From positions 69,623 through 133,622 of the forward strand of contig DIWZ01000032.1 in the NCBI GenBank assembly GCA_002435955.1: a DNA stretch of 64,000 nt, given 5' to 3'. A model generated the notes under the pieces. That model had not been told where the DNA came from. It saw nothing but the letters and a program-made list of their open reading frames with translations, and did not search any database. Position 1 is the first letter of the stretch, and each line of letters opens with the position of its first letter. The DNA comes from Pelobacter sp. UBA6093 (lineage in GTDB: Bacteria > Desulfobacterota > Desulfuromonadia > Desulfuromonadales > Syntrophotaleaceae). The position numbers were made by a program, and so were the translations under genes. This document shows, in pieces, positions 8,831 through 17,287 of the stretch.

Positions 8831-9301
8831 TTATATGGGCTCAACCAGAAACAACGGATCCCCATACTCGACAGGCTGGGCATTCTCTTTGAGAATTTTT
8901 ACAATCCTGCACTTAAAGTCGGCTTCGACTTCATTCATGAGTTTCATGGCCTCGATGATGCACAAAGTTTGGCCTTTTTCCACAATGCTGCCAACTTCAA
9001 CATAGTTGTCGGAATCGGGCGAGGGAGCCCGATAAAAAGTACCAACAATGGGCGATTCGACGGTATCGAAGCCATCATCGACCGTTTCAACGGCAGCTTG
9101 CGCAGGTGCGGTCGGTGTGCCGGCAGATACAACAGATGCAGCAGGTGCGATAGCAACAGGGGCTGCAGCAACAACCGGCGCGGGGGCGACAAACTGACCG
9201 CGGCGGATAACGATACGTTCTTCTCCCTGTTCCCACTCAAATTCACTGATATCGGTAGTAGTTACTATTTTGATCAGGGTTCTCAGATCTTTGATATCCA
9301 T
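8831..9301 (-). CDS. accB: Biotin carboxyl carrier protein of acetyl-CoA carboxylase
   Basis: Carries biotin between the carboxylase and transferase subunits of acetyl-CoA carboxylase. The protein has 156 residues. The N-terminal DIKDLRTLIKIVTTTDISEFEWE segment, cited here only by its opening, is the usual BCCP dimer region. A flexible Ala/Pro-rich linker (about residues 38-75) follows. The C-terminal biotinyl domain contains the EAMKLMNE motif, in which the lysine is biotinylated, and SPIVGTFYRAPSPD. An AAGGAGG box lies 9 nt upstream of the ATG. Downstream comes accC; upstream is pepQ. In many relatives an elongation factor P gene lies between pepQ and accB, but here the gap is only 91 bp. 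Confidence 0.96.
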   Translation of the reverse strand: MDIKDLRTLIKIVTTTDISEFEWEQGEERIVIRRGQFVAPAPVVAAAPVAIAPAASVVSAGTPTAPAQAAVETVDDGFDTVESPIVGTFYRAPSPDSDNYVEVGSIVEKGQTLCIIEAMKLMNEVEADFKCRIVKILKENAQPVEYGDPLFLVEPI

Positions 9302-9392
9302 AAGGACTAGCCTCCTTGCACCAAATGAAAAGTTACCGGCCGTGAGAGGGGTCTTCCTCCCTGCCCTTGCGGCCGTTAGGTTTTGACACGTC

Positions 9393-10469
9393 TCACGCCA
9401 GAATAGCGGAAAAATCTTTGGGAATGGAAGTCAGGCGCTCATAACCTGCCGCGGTTACCAAAATGGTATCTTCCAGCCGCACCCCGCCCAGTTCAGGGAT
9501 ATAGATCCCGGGCTCAACCGTAAAAACCATGCCTTCTTCGGCAATATCTTCAGAACGCGGTGAAACTACAGGAAATTCATGTACTTCCAATCCGACACCG
9601 TGCCCAAGCCCATGGCCGAAATAGTCGCCGAACCCCCGTCCACCAATGTAGGACCGAGCGGTTTCGTCGATCTCCTTCAAGGATACGCCGGGCCGGATAG
9701 CCGCCAGTGCCAATTGCTGAGCCTGGAAAACAGTCTCGTAAACTTCCCGCAGCTGCGTGGTCACATTACCCAATGCCAGGGTCACCGTTTCATCGGAACA
9801 ATATCCCTGCCAGCGTGCGCCAAAATCAAAGGTTACCAATTCACCATCCCGCAGGCGTCGGTCACTGGCCACGCCATGCGGCAGGGCGCCGCGCTCACCC
9901 GAGGCGACGATAAACGGGAACGATTTCTCGTCAGCACCCCGGCGGCGCATGGCAAACTCAAGGGCCAACGCGAGCTCACGCTCCACGGCTCCAGGGACAA
10001 TTTGCGGTCGGATTTCCTCAAACGCTTCGGTAGCGATACGCGCGGCCTGCTTCATTGTTGCGATTTCGGCAGGCTCCTTGATCCCACGCAACCCTTTAAA
10101 GGCTTTGGGCAAGGAACGCCATTCGCAATCGCCCGGACAGTTCTTGCGCAACTCGTCGAAACTGGCACAACTGAGACTATCGGCATCATATCCGACAACC
10201 CGCGCGCGCGCCTCGCCAAGCAGGATGGCAATCCCCTCCGTTTTGCCACGATGCTGGATAATCCGGTCGGCGGTTACTTCCTGCTGGGCTTGACTGGTAT
10301 ACCGGGAATCGGTGAGAAACACAGTACTTTCGGTCGAAACCAGCAAGGCGCCATCCGATCCCGTAAAACCGCAAAAATAACGCAAGCTCGACTGGTCGGT
10401 GAGCAAAGCGGCGTCAAAACCGTATTGCTGAAGCAGATGCCGCAGTTTTTGAGCCCTGTTTTTTATCAT
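9393..10469 (-). CDS. pepQ: Xaa-Pro peptidase, M24 metallopeptidase family
   Basis: A 358-residue cytosolic proline-specific peptidase (Xaa-Pro dipeptidase/aminopeptidase, PepQ/YpdF-like) that cleaves N-terminal residues before proline. The N-terminal creatinase-like domain (residues 1-125) includes SSLRYFCGFTGSDGALLV. The C-terminal pita-bread domain carries the five dinuclear-metal ligands in the segments FDFGARWQGYCSDET (two Asp), GHGLGHGVGLEVHE (His), EEGMVFTVEPGIYI (Glu) and GGVRLEDTILVT (Glu). It starts 15 bp after the aroQ stop with no clear Shine-Dalgarno sequence, so coupling to aroQ is likely. The aroQ-pepQ-accB-accC order is a conserved arrangement in many bacteria. Confidence 0.93.
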   Translation of the reverse strand: MIKNRAQKLRHLLQQYGFDAALLTDQSSLRYFCGFTGSDGALLVSTESTVFLTDSRYTSQAQQEVTADRIIQHRGKTEGIAILLGEARARVVGYDADSLSCASFDELRKNCPGDCEWRSLPKAFKGLRGIKEPAEIATMKQAARIATEAFEEIRPQIVPGAVERELALALEFAMRRRGADEKSFPFIVASGERGALPHGVASDRRLRDGELVTFDFGARWQGYCSDETVTLALGNVTTQLREVYETVFQAQQLALAAIRPGVSLKEIDETARSYIGGRGFGDYFGHGLGHGVGLEVHEFPVVSPRSEDIAEEGMVFTVEPGIYIPELGGVRLEDTILVTAAGYERLTSIPKDFSAILA

Positions 10470-10484
10470 AAAGTCGTTTTACAC

Positions 10485-10943
10485 TCAATGTCTCAGGCAA
10501 AGGCGGGAGCATAGACCACGCAGGGCCAACTCATAACCTGCAGCGCCAAAACCACAAATTTGAGCAAGTGCAATGGGCGCGATATACGAATGGTGACGAA
10601 AGGATTCCCGGGAATGGATATTGGAAAGGTGAACCTCAACCGTCGGAATTTCCACCGCGGCCAGCGCGTCTCGCAAGGCAACACTGGTATGCGTATAGGC
10701 TGCGGGATTTATGATGATCCCATCCACACCATCACAGCGGGCCTGATGAATCCGATCGATGAGTTGTCCCTCGTGGTTGGACTGAAAAAACGCAATATTG
10801 ACCCCTAGTTCCCGAGCAACCAGATCCAGGCCTTTATGAATATCGTCAAGGGTTTCCCGACCATAGACATCGGGTTCACGTGTGCCGAGCATATTCAGGT
10901 TGGGTCCCTGCAGCACCAGAATGCTCACACCCGACGACTTCAT
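10485..10943 (-). CDS. aroQ: 3-dehydroquinate dehydratase, type II
   Basis: Third step of the shikimate pathway: dehydration of 3-dehydroquinate to 3-dehydroshikimate. The 152-residue size is typical of the type II dodecameric enzyme. Signature segments are ILVLQGPNLNMLGTREPDVYG (motif opening at residue 8; catalytic Arg and Tyr in the flexible lid), INPAAYTHTSVALRDAL, and VHLSNIHSRESFR, which carries the catalytic His and substrate-binding Arg. Its ATG overlaps the TGA of the upstream LC7 gene (ATGA), so the two are translationally coupled. aroB and aroC, which act before and after it, lie upstream on the same strand. Confidence 0.96.
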   Translation of the reverse strand: MKSSGVSILVLQGPNLNMLGTREPDVYGRETLDDIHKGLDLVARELGVNIAFFQSNHEGQLIDRIHQARCDGVDGIIINPAAYTHTSVALRDALAAVEIPTVEVHLSNIHSRESFRHHSYIAPIALAQICGFGAAGYELALRGLCSRLCLRH

Positions 10944-11299
10944 GCCAACGCCTCCCGCAAGCGGCTTGATTCTTTGGCCAACATATATCGCGCCTTGCCG
11001 AAATTGCCATCCCGGCGCAAAGTCAGCGTTACGAAATAATCATCAGTCAGGGCACGGATCAATACCGTGAAGCGTTCAGTGCGAATGACGACCTCTTCCA
11101 TTTCGCCGGTCTCGAGAATCTCCACGGTCTTTTTAACTTCTTTCAGGACATTGGCGTATTCCACGGCCACCAGCTGCAGATCGATCCCTTCAAAAGGCTT
11201 TTCGTACTGATCCACGGCGATACCGTCGTATCCCATCAACGCCGAACTGATCCCGCCACCGGACTGTTCAACAATGTCCTGCAAAATGCTTTTGAACAT
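10940..11299 (-). CDS. Roadblock/LC7 (MglB-like) domain protein
   Basis: A 119-residue single-domain protein of the roadblock/LC7 family, the fold found in MglB-type regulators of small Ras-like GTPases. Visible features are the N-terminal helix MFKSILQDIVEQ, the GGGISSALMGYDGIAVDQY sheet/turn, and the VIRTERFTVLIRALTDDYFVTL strands. The ATG at 11299 has an AAGGAG box 6 nt upstream; the open frame extends further but into the TPR gene. The upstream TPR gene overlaps by 32 bp and the downstream aroQ by 4 bp (ATGA). No MglA-type GTPase is present in the window, so its partner is unknown. A role in cell polarity or in T4P control is possible because pil genes follow on the same chromosome arm, but this is inference. 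Confidence 0.8.
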   Translation of the reverse strand: MFKSILQDIVEQSGGGISSALMGYDGIAVDQYEKPFEGIDLQLVAVEYANVLKEVKKTVEILETGEMEEVVIRTERFTVLIRALTDDYFVTLTLRRDGNFGKARYMLAKESSRLREALA

Positions 11300-12071
11300 G
11301 CTCTCTCCTTGCCTGGATGGCTGATAACCAGTTCCGCAGTGTGCCGACAACATCGCGCGGAGCGTCCGGGACTTCATCTCCGCCAACAGAGTACCGTGTT
11401 TCCGATGCCACGCCATCTTCCGATAAAGGTGACTTTTCGGTCAGCAAGGCTTCGACATGGGCAAGCCGTTCCCTGACAGATTGATCTTCAGGTTGCGCTT
11501 CCAGCAATTCCCGGTAAATATTCCGCGCCTTATCCAAATGCCCCTGTTGAACATAAAGATCGGCCACCGTTGCCGTAGCGAAATGCGGTTGGCTCGCACA
11601 GTCGGACGAAATCCCGTCTTCATCCGTTACAGGTAAATCGGTCTCTACGACAGCCGGACGCAGGGATTTATACAGATTGGAGAGGACCAGGTCATCCGGA
11701 GACAATTCAACCGCACGAGCCAGGAAACTACTTGCGTGATCCCTGTCCCCTTGGAACACGTATAACTTCGCCAGATTCTTCAACGCAGCAATGCTGGCAG
11801 GATCCACCTCAAGGGCTTTGTGGAAAGAGTGACAAGCACGATCCAGCTCACCGTATTTCATTTGCGTTCGCCCCAGAACCACATAACCCGGACCGAAAAA
11901 CGGCAAAGCCTCTACCCCTTGAAGGGCAGTCGACAATGCCTCTTCCAGCATACCCAACTTCCGGTAGGCATCACTGAGAGGAACAAATATGGCGGAGTGA
12001 GGATCCTTGCGCAGAGTCTCAAGATATCCCGCAATTTCTCCTAGAAGCTCTTGTGCCTGTTCATTTGCCAT
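11268..12071 (-). CDS. TPR-repeat protein
   Basis: A 267-residue protein with tetratricopeptide repeats, expected to scaffold protein-protein contacts. Repeat-like helices include PHSAIFVPLSDAYRKLGM, GPGYVVLGRTQMKYGELD, ASIAALKNLAKLYVFQGD and TATVADLYVQQGHLDKA, each with the small-residue and aromatic spacing of TPRs. There is no signal peptide. The ATG at 12071 is chosen because it has an AGGTGG box and overlaps the aroB stop by one base (TGATG). The gene's 3' end runs 32 bp into the LC7 gene, so these two form a tight pair inside the aroB-aroQ operon. A longer frame to 12155 would overlap aroB further and lacks a good ribosome-binding site. Confidence 0.8.
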   Translation of the reverse strand: MANEQAQELLGEIAGYLETLRKDPHSAIFVPLSDAYRKLGMLEEALSTALQGVEALPFFGPGYVVLGRTQMKYGELDRACHSFHKALEVDPASIAALKNLAKLYVFQGDRDHASSFLARAVELSPDDLVLSNLYKSLRPAVVETDLPVTDEDGISSDCASQPHFATATVADLYVQQGHLDKARNIYRELLEAQPEDQSVRERLAHVEALLTEKSPLSEDGVASETRYSVGGDEVPDAPRDVVGTLRNWLSAIQARREHVQKHFAGHC

Positions 12072-13180
12072 CAGTCCACCTGGTCCTGGTGTTGAATTCC
12101 TTTTAATGCTTCCGCGAACAATATTGCCGGGTCGGTAATTTCCTGCACCAGACAATCCCCGATACCCTTGTTCAGCACCAACCGTAGTGTACCTTTCTGT
12201 ACTTTCTTGTCGCGCTTCATGGCATCAAGGTAGGCATCAAGAGGATATTGAGGGGGGGTGACAGGTAAGTCAAAGGCCTGCAAAAGATTTCGGATGGCCG
12301 CAACATCGTCGGTGGAACAGAGTTCCAGATGGTGAGAAATATGCGCTGCGACCATCATACCGACAGCAACGGCTTCACCGTGTCTGAAGGTGCTATATCC
12401 GGACAGATTTTCAATGGCATGACCGAAGGTATGTCCAAGGTTGAGAATAGCTCGCAAAGCATCCTCTTTTTCATCAATTTCTACAATATTCGCCTTAATT
12501 TGGCAAGCCTTCTTTACCGCACTAATCAATGCTTCCGTTTGACGCTCTTGCAAAGCTTTCCGGTGCTTTAACAGCCAGTCAAAAAAATCTTTATCACGGA
12601 TAATTCCATATTTAATGACCTCGGCCATACCTGCGGCAAACTCTCGAGAATCGAGGCTATTCAAAGTCTCGACATCGATATGTACATGGCGCGGCTGATA
12701 AAATGCGCCGATGAGATTTTTGCCTTGCGTATGGTTGATGGCGGTCTTGCCCCCAATGGAACTGTCCACCTGGGCCAGCAGGGTCGTCGGCACCTGCACA
12801 TAAGGGATACCTCGCAAAAAGGTTGCGGCGGCAAACCCACCCATATCGCCCGTCACACCCCCGCCAACAGCGATGAGGCCGCAATGGCGGTCGAACCCAC
12901 GGGCAATGAGTCCATCGAAAATCGTCTGCAAAGTGGCCCAGGTTTTATGCTCTTCACCATCGGGCAGAACAATGAAATGATGCTCATAACCCGCCGCGGC
13001 CAGTGATTCCGCAACCGCTTCACCGTACAAGGACTGCACCACGGGATTAGTGACGATGGCAACCTTATTGGGAAAGTTCGCCTCCTGCAAAGCTTCCGGA
13101 AGGCGCGAAAGAATGCCCCCACCGATCCAGATGGGATAGCTGCGTTCACCAAGACCAACGATCATCCTTTTTAATTTCAT
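12071..13180 (-). CDS. aroB: 3-dehydroquinate synthase
   Basis: Second step of the shikimate pathway: NAD- and metal-dependent cyclisation of DAHP to 3-dehydroquinate. The protein has 369 residues. The Rossmann-like N-terminal part contains VLPDGEEHKTWATL and the NAD-binding GGGVTGDMGGFAAATFLRG. The metal site is supplied by AEVIKYGII (Glu), NLGHTFGHAIE (His) and the downstream RHGEAVAVGM (His). The ATG at 13180 gives the canonical N-terminus MKLKRMIVGLGERSYPI; no strong Shine-Dalgarno box is visible. In many relatives aroK sits between aroC and aroB, but here the 247-bp space holds only an inverted repeat. TGATG overlap with the TPR gene indicates coupling. Confidence 0.96.
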   Translation of the reverse strand: MKLKRMIVGLGERSYPIWIGGGILSRLPEALQEANFPNKVAIVTNPVVQSLYGEAVAESLAAAGYEHHFIVLPDGEEHKTWATLQTIFDGLIARGFDRHCGLIAVGGGVTGDMGGFAAATFLRGIPYVQVPTTLLAQVDSSIGGKTAINHTQGKNLIGAFYQPRHVHIDVETLNSLDSREFAAGMAEVIKYGIIRDKDFFDWLLKHRKALQERQTEALISAVKKACQIKANIVEIDEKEDALRAILNLGHTFGHAIENLSGYSTFRHGEAVAVGMMVAAHISHHLELCSTDDVAAIRNLLQAFDLPVTPPQYPLDAYLDAMKRDKKVQKGTLRLVLNKGIGDCLVQEITDPAILFAEALKGIQHQDQVD

Positions 13181-13272
13181 TGCAACGAACCCCACAAAGT
13201 TACTTGTTGCATTTCCACTCTTCACCGATGCCTTGCATGAAATCTGCGGGCAAGCGTGTTTAGCTCTTTTTT

Positions 13273-13392
13273 TCACCACGAAGAACACGAAGGACTCGAA
13301 GGAACTGCAAAGACCAAGATTTTGGTTTTGACAGTAACATAAAAAGATCTGTTTTTAGTCTTTCTTCGTGTTCTTCGTGAACTTCGTGGTGA
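13273..13392. repeat. Inverted repeat of the CACGAAG/CTTCGTG family
   Basis: Two 29-bp arms (13273-13301 and 13364-13392) pair with four mismatches around a 62-bp AT-rich spacer. Each arm is built from CACGAAGAA-like units. It lies between aroC and aroB. A second element of the same family occurs at 25866-25969, so this is a dispersed intergenic repeat rather than a gene-specific regulator. Confidence 0.85.
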
Positions 13393-13427
13393 CAGAACGG
13401 CCCTATATCCAAGGCGCAAACACCAGC

Positions 13428-14591
13428 TTAAATACTCTGCACATACGCGCAGTAAGCTTGCATGTTCTGCTTGATCTCTTCCATAGCGTCGCCGCCGAAT
13501 TTTTCCAGCATCGCCTGGGTCATTTCAATGGCCACGGCAGCCTCCGCCACCACCGCAGCTGCCGGCACGGCGCACACGTCGGACCGCTCCACCACGGCGG
13601 CAAAAGCATCCTTGGTACGTAAATCAACGGTCTGCAGCGGTTGATAGAGCGTGGGGATCGGTTTCATGGCACCCCGCAGGATAATCGGAGCACCATTGGT
13701 CATGCCGCCTTCCAACCCACCCGCACGGTTGGTCTTGCGGACAAATTGATCGTCGCTATAATAAATTTCGTCATGCACCTGCGAGCCGGGACGACGCCCG
13801 ACCTCGAATCCCATGCCGATTTCAACACCTTTAAAGGCCTGAATGCTCATGACGGCATAAGCCAGGCGCCCATCCAGCCGACGGTCCCACTGAACGTAGC
13901 TGCCAAGACCCACCGGAGCGCCAAGCACCACAACTTCAACAATTCCCCCCAGCGAGTCACCGGCTTCCCTGGCCTGGTCGATAACCTCGATCATGCGCTG
14001 CTCAGCCTCGGCATCAAAAGTACGACACGGCGACTCTTCGCTCAGGGCAAATCGCTCCCTGAAATCTTCCAGGGAAGAGTCGGCAACGATTCCACCGATT
14101 TCCGTGACATAGCCAAGAACCGAAATGCCCAGCTCGGCGAGGAACTTTTTGCACAGAGCCCCAACTGCCACCCTTGCAGCGGTTTCCCGGGCACTGGAAC
14201 GCTCCAGGATATTCCGCGCGTCATCCTGACGGTATTTGATCACACCGCTGAGATCGGCATGCCCCGGACGTGGATGGGTAATGGCGATCCCCTCGACAAA
14301 ATCATCGGCGGAAGGGGACATTTTTTTATCCCAGTTTTCCCAGTCCCGATTCCGGATCGAAAGCGTGATGGGCGAGCCAAGGGTTTTGCCCCAGCGTACC
14401 CCGGAAAGGAAACTTGCCTGATCTTTTTCGATCAGCATGCGCCCGCCCCGCCCGTAGCCCTGCTGGCGACGTGCGAGATCCCGGTTAATATCCTCTTCTT
14501 CCAATCCCAGATTGGCAGGCATCCCCTCGACAATCGCCGTCAGCGTCGGCCCATGGGATTCACCAGCAGTCAAAAAACGTAACCTGTTCAT
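13428..14591 (-). CDS. aroC: Chorismate synthase
   Basis: Last step of the shikimate pathway: FMN-dependent 1,4-elimination of phosphate from EPSP to give chorismate. The protein has 387 residues. Diagnostic segments are the N-terminal RFLTAGESHGPTLTAIVEG, RQQGYGRGGRM, GVIKYRQDDARNILERSSARETAARVA (cited by its central RNILERSSARETA) and the C-terminal DVCAVPAAAVVAEAAVA. The ATG at 14591 gives the canonical MNRLRFLTAGESHGP start. A hairpin with a minus-strand T-run sits only 22 bp upstream, so the gene is either transcribed by read-through from pilQ or from a promoter before that hairpin. aroB follows after a repeat-containing gap. Confidence 0.97.
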   Translation of the reverse strand: MNRLRFLTAGESHGPTLTAIVEGMPANLGLEEEDINRDLARRQQGYGRGGRMLIEKDQASFLSGVRWGKTLGSPITLSIRNRDWENWDKKMSPSADDFVEGIAITHPRPGHADLSGVIKYRQDDARNILERSSARETAARVAVGALCKKFLAELGISVLGYVTEIGGIVADSSLEDFRERFALSEESPCRTFDAEAEQRMIEVIDQAREAGDSLGGIVEVVVLGAPVGLGSYVQWDRRLDGRLAYAVMSIQAFKGVEIGMGFEVGRRPGSQVHDEIYYSDDQFVRKTNRAGGLEGGMTNGAPIILRGAMKPIPTLYQPLQTVDLRTKDAFAAVVERSDVCAVPAAAVVAEAAVAIEMTQAMLEKFGGDAMEEIKQNMQAYCAYVQSI

Positions 14592-14612
14592 CGTCCATCC
14601 CATCCAAATGAT

Positions 14613-14642
14613 AAAAAAGGACAGGCAAAGCACCTGTCCTTT
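14613..14642 (-). terminator. Intrinsic terminator after pilQ, immediately before aroC
   Basis: A 10-bp stem (14616-14625 with 14633-14642), 7-nt loop, then six T on the minus strand. It lies 43 bp past the pilQ stop and 22 bp before the aroC start. It should end the pilM-Q transcript or attenuate read-through into aroC. Confidence 0.85.
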
Positions 14643-14685
14643 AGTTTTTCGAGTATCAAAGAATAGCGAAATAAGGGACGTTTGG

Positions 14686-17286
14686 CTAGTCCAAAATGCG
14701 CGGCGTTATAAACACCAGCAACTCACGCCGTTCTTCGCTGACGGATCTGGATTTAAACAGATAACCAAGCACCGGTATATTCATCAACCAGGGAACCCCG
14801 GACACACTTTCCTGCTTGTCCTGGATAAAAATACCGCCGATAACCGTAGTTTCACCATCCTTGACCAATACCTTAGTAGTCGCACGCTTGGTATCGATGG
14901 CCGGCGCTTCCGCCAAACCTGTATTGGCCCCACGTGAGTCATTTTTGGCCTCGATCTCCAATATAACACTGCCATCAGGGTTGATCTCAGGGGTAACCTT
15001 GAGGCTGAGTTCGGCCTTTTTGAACTCAGTCTTTGTGCCGTCCTCACTGACCGAAAGGTAAGGGATTTCAGTACCTTGAGCTACCTCGGCCTCCTCGCCG
15101 TTCAGGGTGGATACCCGAGGTGTGGAAACGATCCGACCATGGCCGGATTGTTCCAAAGCTGCCAGTCTCAGATCGAGCACCGTTTTATCTATTCCAACCT
15201 GCCCAAAGGTCAGACCGCTGATAAGCCCCGATGTAACCTGCCCTGGACCCACCGGAATCCCTATCAATGTCCCCCCACCACTGATACTGGCATCATTCCC
15301 GTCAATTCCACTGCCGGGATTGTGCTGGTAGCTGAGCCCCCAGTTAACGCCGAGGTCGCGGGAAAAAGTAGCGCTGGCTTCCACAATACGAGCTTCGATC
15401 AGCACCTGCCTTACCGGTGTATCCAGCATTCTGACCAACTGCTTGATGTCTGCAACGACAGAAGGAATATCGGTTATGATGAGTTTTTTGTCGCGCACAT
15501 CGCCAATCACCTTGCCACGATCAGACAGGCGCTTCTCACATGATTTAACCAGAGACTCGACATCGGTATAGTTGACAGGGACCAGATCCGTGACGAGATC
15601 CTCCAGTTTTTCCTTAGCGCGAGCGGCAGCAAACTGCTCCTGCTGCAATTGACGAATCTTGACGGCGGGCAGAATTCGCAAGATATTACCATCCTGCAAC
15701 TTTCCTAGTTCGCGAATTTCAAGAACCAGATCCAAGGCCTGATCCCATGGCACGTCTACCAGGCGCAAAGTGACGTTACCCTTGACCTCGTCGCTAACAA
15801 TGATATTCAGATCACTTACTTCCCCGATAAGTTGCAGGATGTTTCGGATATCGGCATCGTCAAATACGAGAGAAATTTTCTGGCCTACATAAGCTTTACT
15901 GCGCTGAATCGTAATGCTGTCAGGATCCATATACAGGGACCCGGGAGCATCGACACCGGCAAATGCCATGGATCTATCGACATCAAACGCCGCAGGAGCC
16001 GTCCGACCTTCGGAAGTACGGGAAGCTTCGACCGGGATAACCTTGCGCTCAACACCGGAGTGTAGCGGTTCGGCATAGGGGCCATTATCCAGGACAAGCA
16101 ACAAAGGGTTATTTTCCCGGCGGAATTCATAAGCTTGCACACTCTTCATTTCAACAGCGAAACGCACCTCACCCACACCATTGCTTCGAACCGTATATGG
16201 AGTGATCAAGCGAACCGAAGATGGGAAAACCGAGGGATCGATAGTACGACGATGCTGCCGACTGATCGAAGCCCTTTTGATACCGAATTGAAGAATATTG
16301 CCCCGAACAACGGGCTCAACGATATCGGCGGGTCCGGAAAGCCCGATAGCCAGAATAGATTTATCGTTGTCGACAGTGAAATTGACATCCGTAATGGCGA
16401 CATCCCCATTGATGGCCTTTTTCGAAACGACAGCAGGAGCGGGTACCGCGTTAGCGGCAGGAACCGGCATCCCTGTCTCCGAACCCCAGACAACCGAAAG
16501 TGTATTGCCTTCCTTTTTGATAGAGTATTCGGGTATTTGGGAACTTTGCGCATCAAAAACAAACCGAAGTTTCTGGGGATAAGTACCAACCCGGATTTCG
16601 TTGAACCCAGAGTTCAGAGGGAAAGTTTTTTCCTTAAAACCCGCAGCGACTCCATAAAAATCAACAACGAGTCTTCCTGGCTTTTGCAAGGTAAAATGCT
16701 TAACCTTCCCCACTTCCCCATCTGCGTAAAAGACAACCTCGCCGCGCCCCACTTGCACACTTCCCAGAGTTTTGGCCGGCGAGTTCCCTTTTGAAGGATC
16801 CACACTGGAATAAGCCTCCACGGACCAGTCTTTCCCAGAAGGATCATCCGCCGCCATGCCCTCTTTCAGCAAAATTCGGAGGCCTTTTTCAGTATTGACC
16901 GTTTCAAATTTCATGGACTTGTTCAACAACAGTTCAACACGACCAAACTGCCCGGAAGACAGGTCAAAAGACGATGTTTTGACTTTTTTAACGGGACCTT
17001 CCGAAAGGTTAATTTCGGGATCCAGCCCGGCGACATCCATTTCAGAAAAATCGATGACAATGCGCAGGGGATCCAGAGCATCATAAACCGCATACTGGTC
17101 ATCAAGCGGAAGTTGTGTAGAAATCAGAATACCGTCTTCATCTTGGACAACCGACATAATTCGATTTTGCACGCGTTCAGCAGGTATGTCTGCAAAAACA
17201 GCAAACGGCAGAAAAATCAAAGACAGCGCCAGAATCACACATTTGAATACGTGACTGTTACGTGTAGGATAGGGCTCACATCGCAT
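14686..17286 (-). CDS. pilQ: Type IV pilus outer-membrane secretin PilQ
   Basis: Forms the outer-membrane gate through which the pilus fibre passes. The protein has 866 residues. A Sec signal peptide covers about residues 1-33 (FKCVILALSLIFLPFAVFA). AMIN-type peptidoglycan-binding domains lie in the N-terminal half (about residues 40-115, 175-245 and 300-400). The secretin/TonB short N-terminal domain is at about 465-525 (ISLVFDDADIRNILQLIGE), the NolW domain at about 560-635, and the secretin barrel from there to the end (QVLIEARIVEAS, STPRVSTLNGEEAEV, VIGGIF). The ATG at 17286 has an AGGAG box, lies 1 bp past the pilP stop and gives a proper signal peptide. It is the last gene of pilM-N-O-P-Q and is followed by a terminator. 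Confidence 0.96.
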   Translation of the reverse strand: MRCEPYPTRNSHVFKCVILALSLIFLPFAVFADIPAERVQNRIMSVVQDEDGILISTQLPLDDQYAVYDALDPLRIVIDFSEMDVAGLDPEINLSEGPVKKVKTSSFDLSSGQFGRVELLLNKSMKFETVNTEKGLRILLKEGMAADDPSGKDWSVEAYSSVDPSKGNSPAKTLGSVQVGRGEVVFYADGEVGKVKHFTLQKPGRLVVDFYGVAAGFKEKTFPLNSGFNEIRVGTYPQKLRFVFDAQSSQIPEYSIKKEGNTLSVVWGSETGMPVPAANAVPAPAVVSKKAINGDVAITDVNFTVDNDKSILAIGLSGPADIVEPVVRGNILQFGIKRASISRQHRRTIDPSVFPSSVRLITPYTVRSNGVGEVRFAVEMKSVQAYEFRRENNPLLLVLDNGPYAEPLHSGVERKVIPVEASRTSEGRTAPAAFDVDRSMAFAGVDAPGSLYMDPDSITIQRSKAYVGQKISLVFDDADIRNILQLIGEVSDLNIIVSDEVKGNVTLRLVDVPWDQALDLVLEIRELGKLQDGNILRILPAVKIRQLQQEQFAAARAKEKLEDLVTDLVPVNYTDVESLVKSCEKRLSDRGKVIGDVRDKKLIITDIPSVVADIKQLVRMLDTPVRQVLIEARIVEASATFSRDLGVNWGLSYQHNPGSGIDGNDASISGGGTLIGIPVGPGQVTSGLISGLTFGQVGIDKTVLDLRLAALEQSGHGRIVSTPRVSTLNGEEAEVAQGTEIPYLSVSEDGTKTEFKKAELSLKVTPEINPDGSVILEIEAKNDSRGANTGLAEAPAIDTKRATTKVLVKDGETTVIGGIFIQDKQESVSGVPWLMNIPVLGYLFKSRSVSEERRELLVFITPRILD

Positions 17287-17287
17287 A

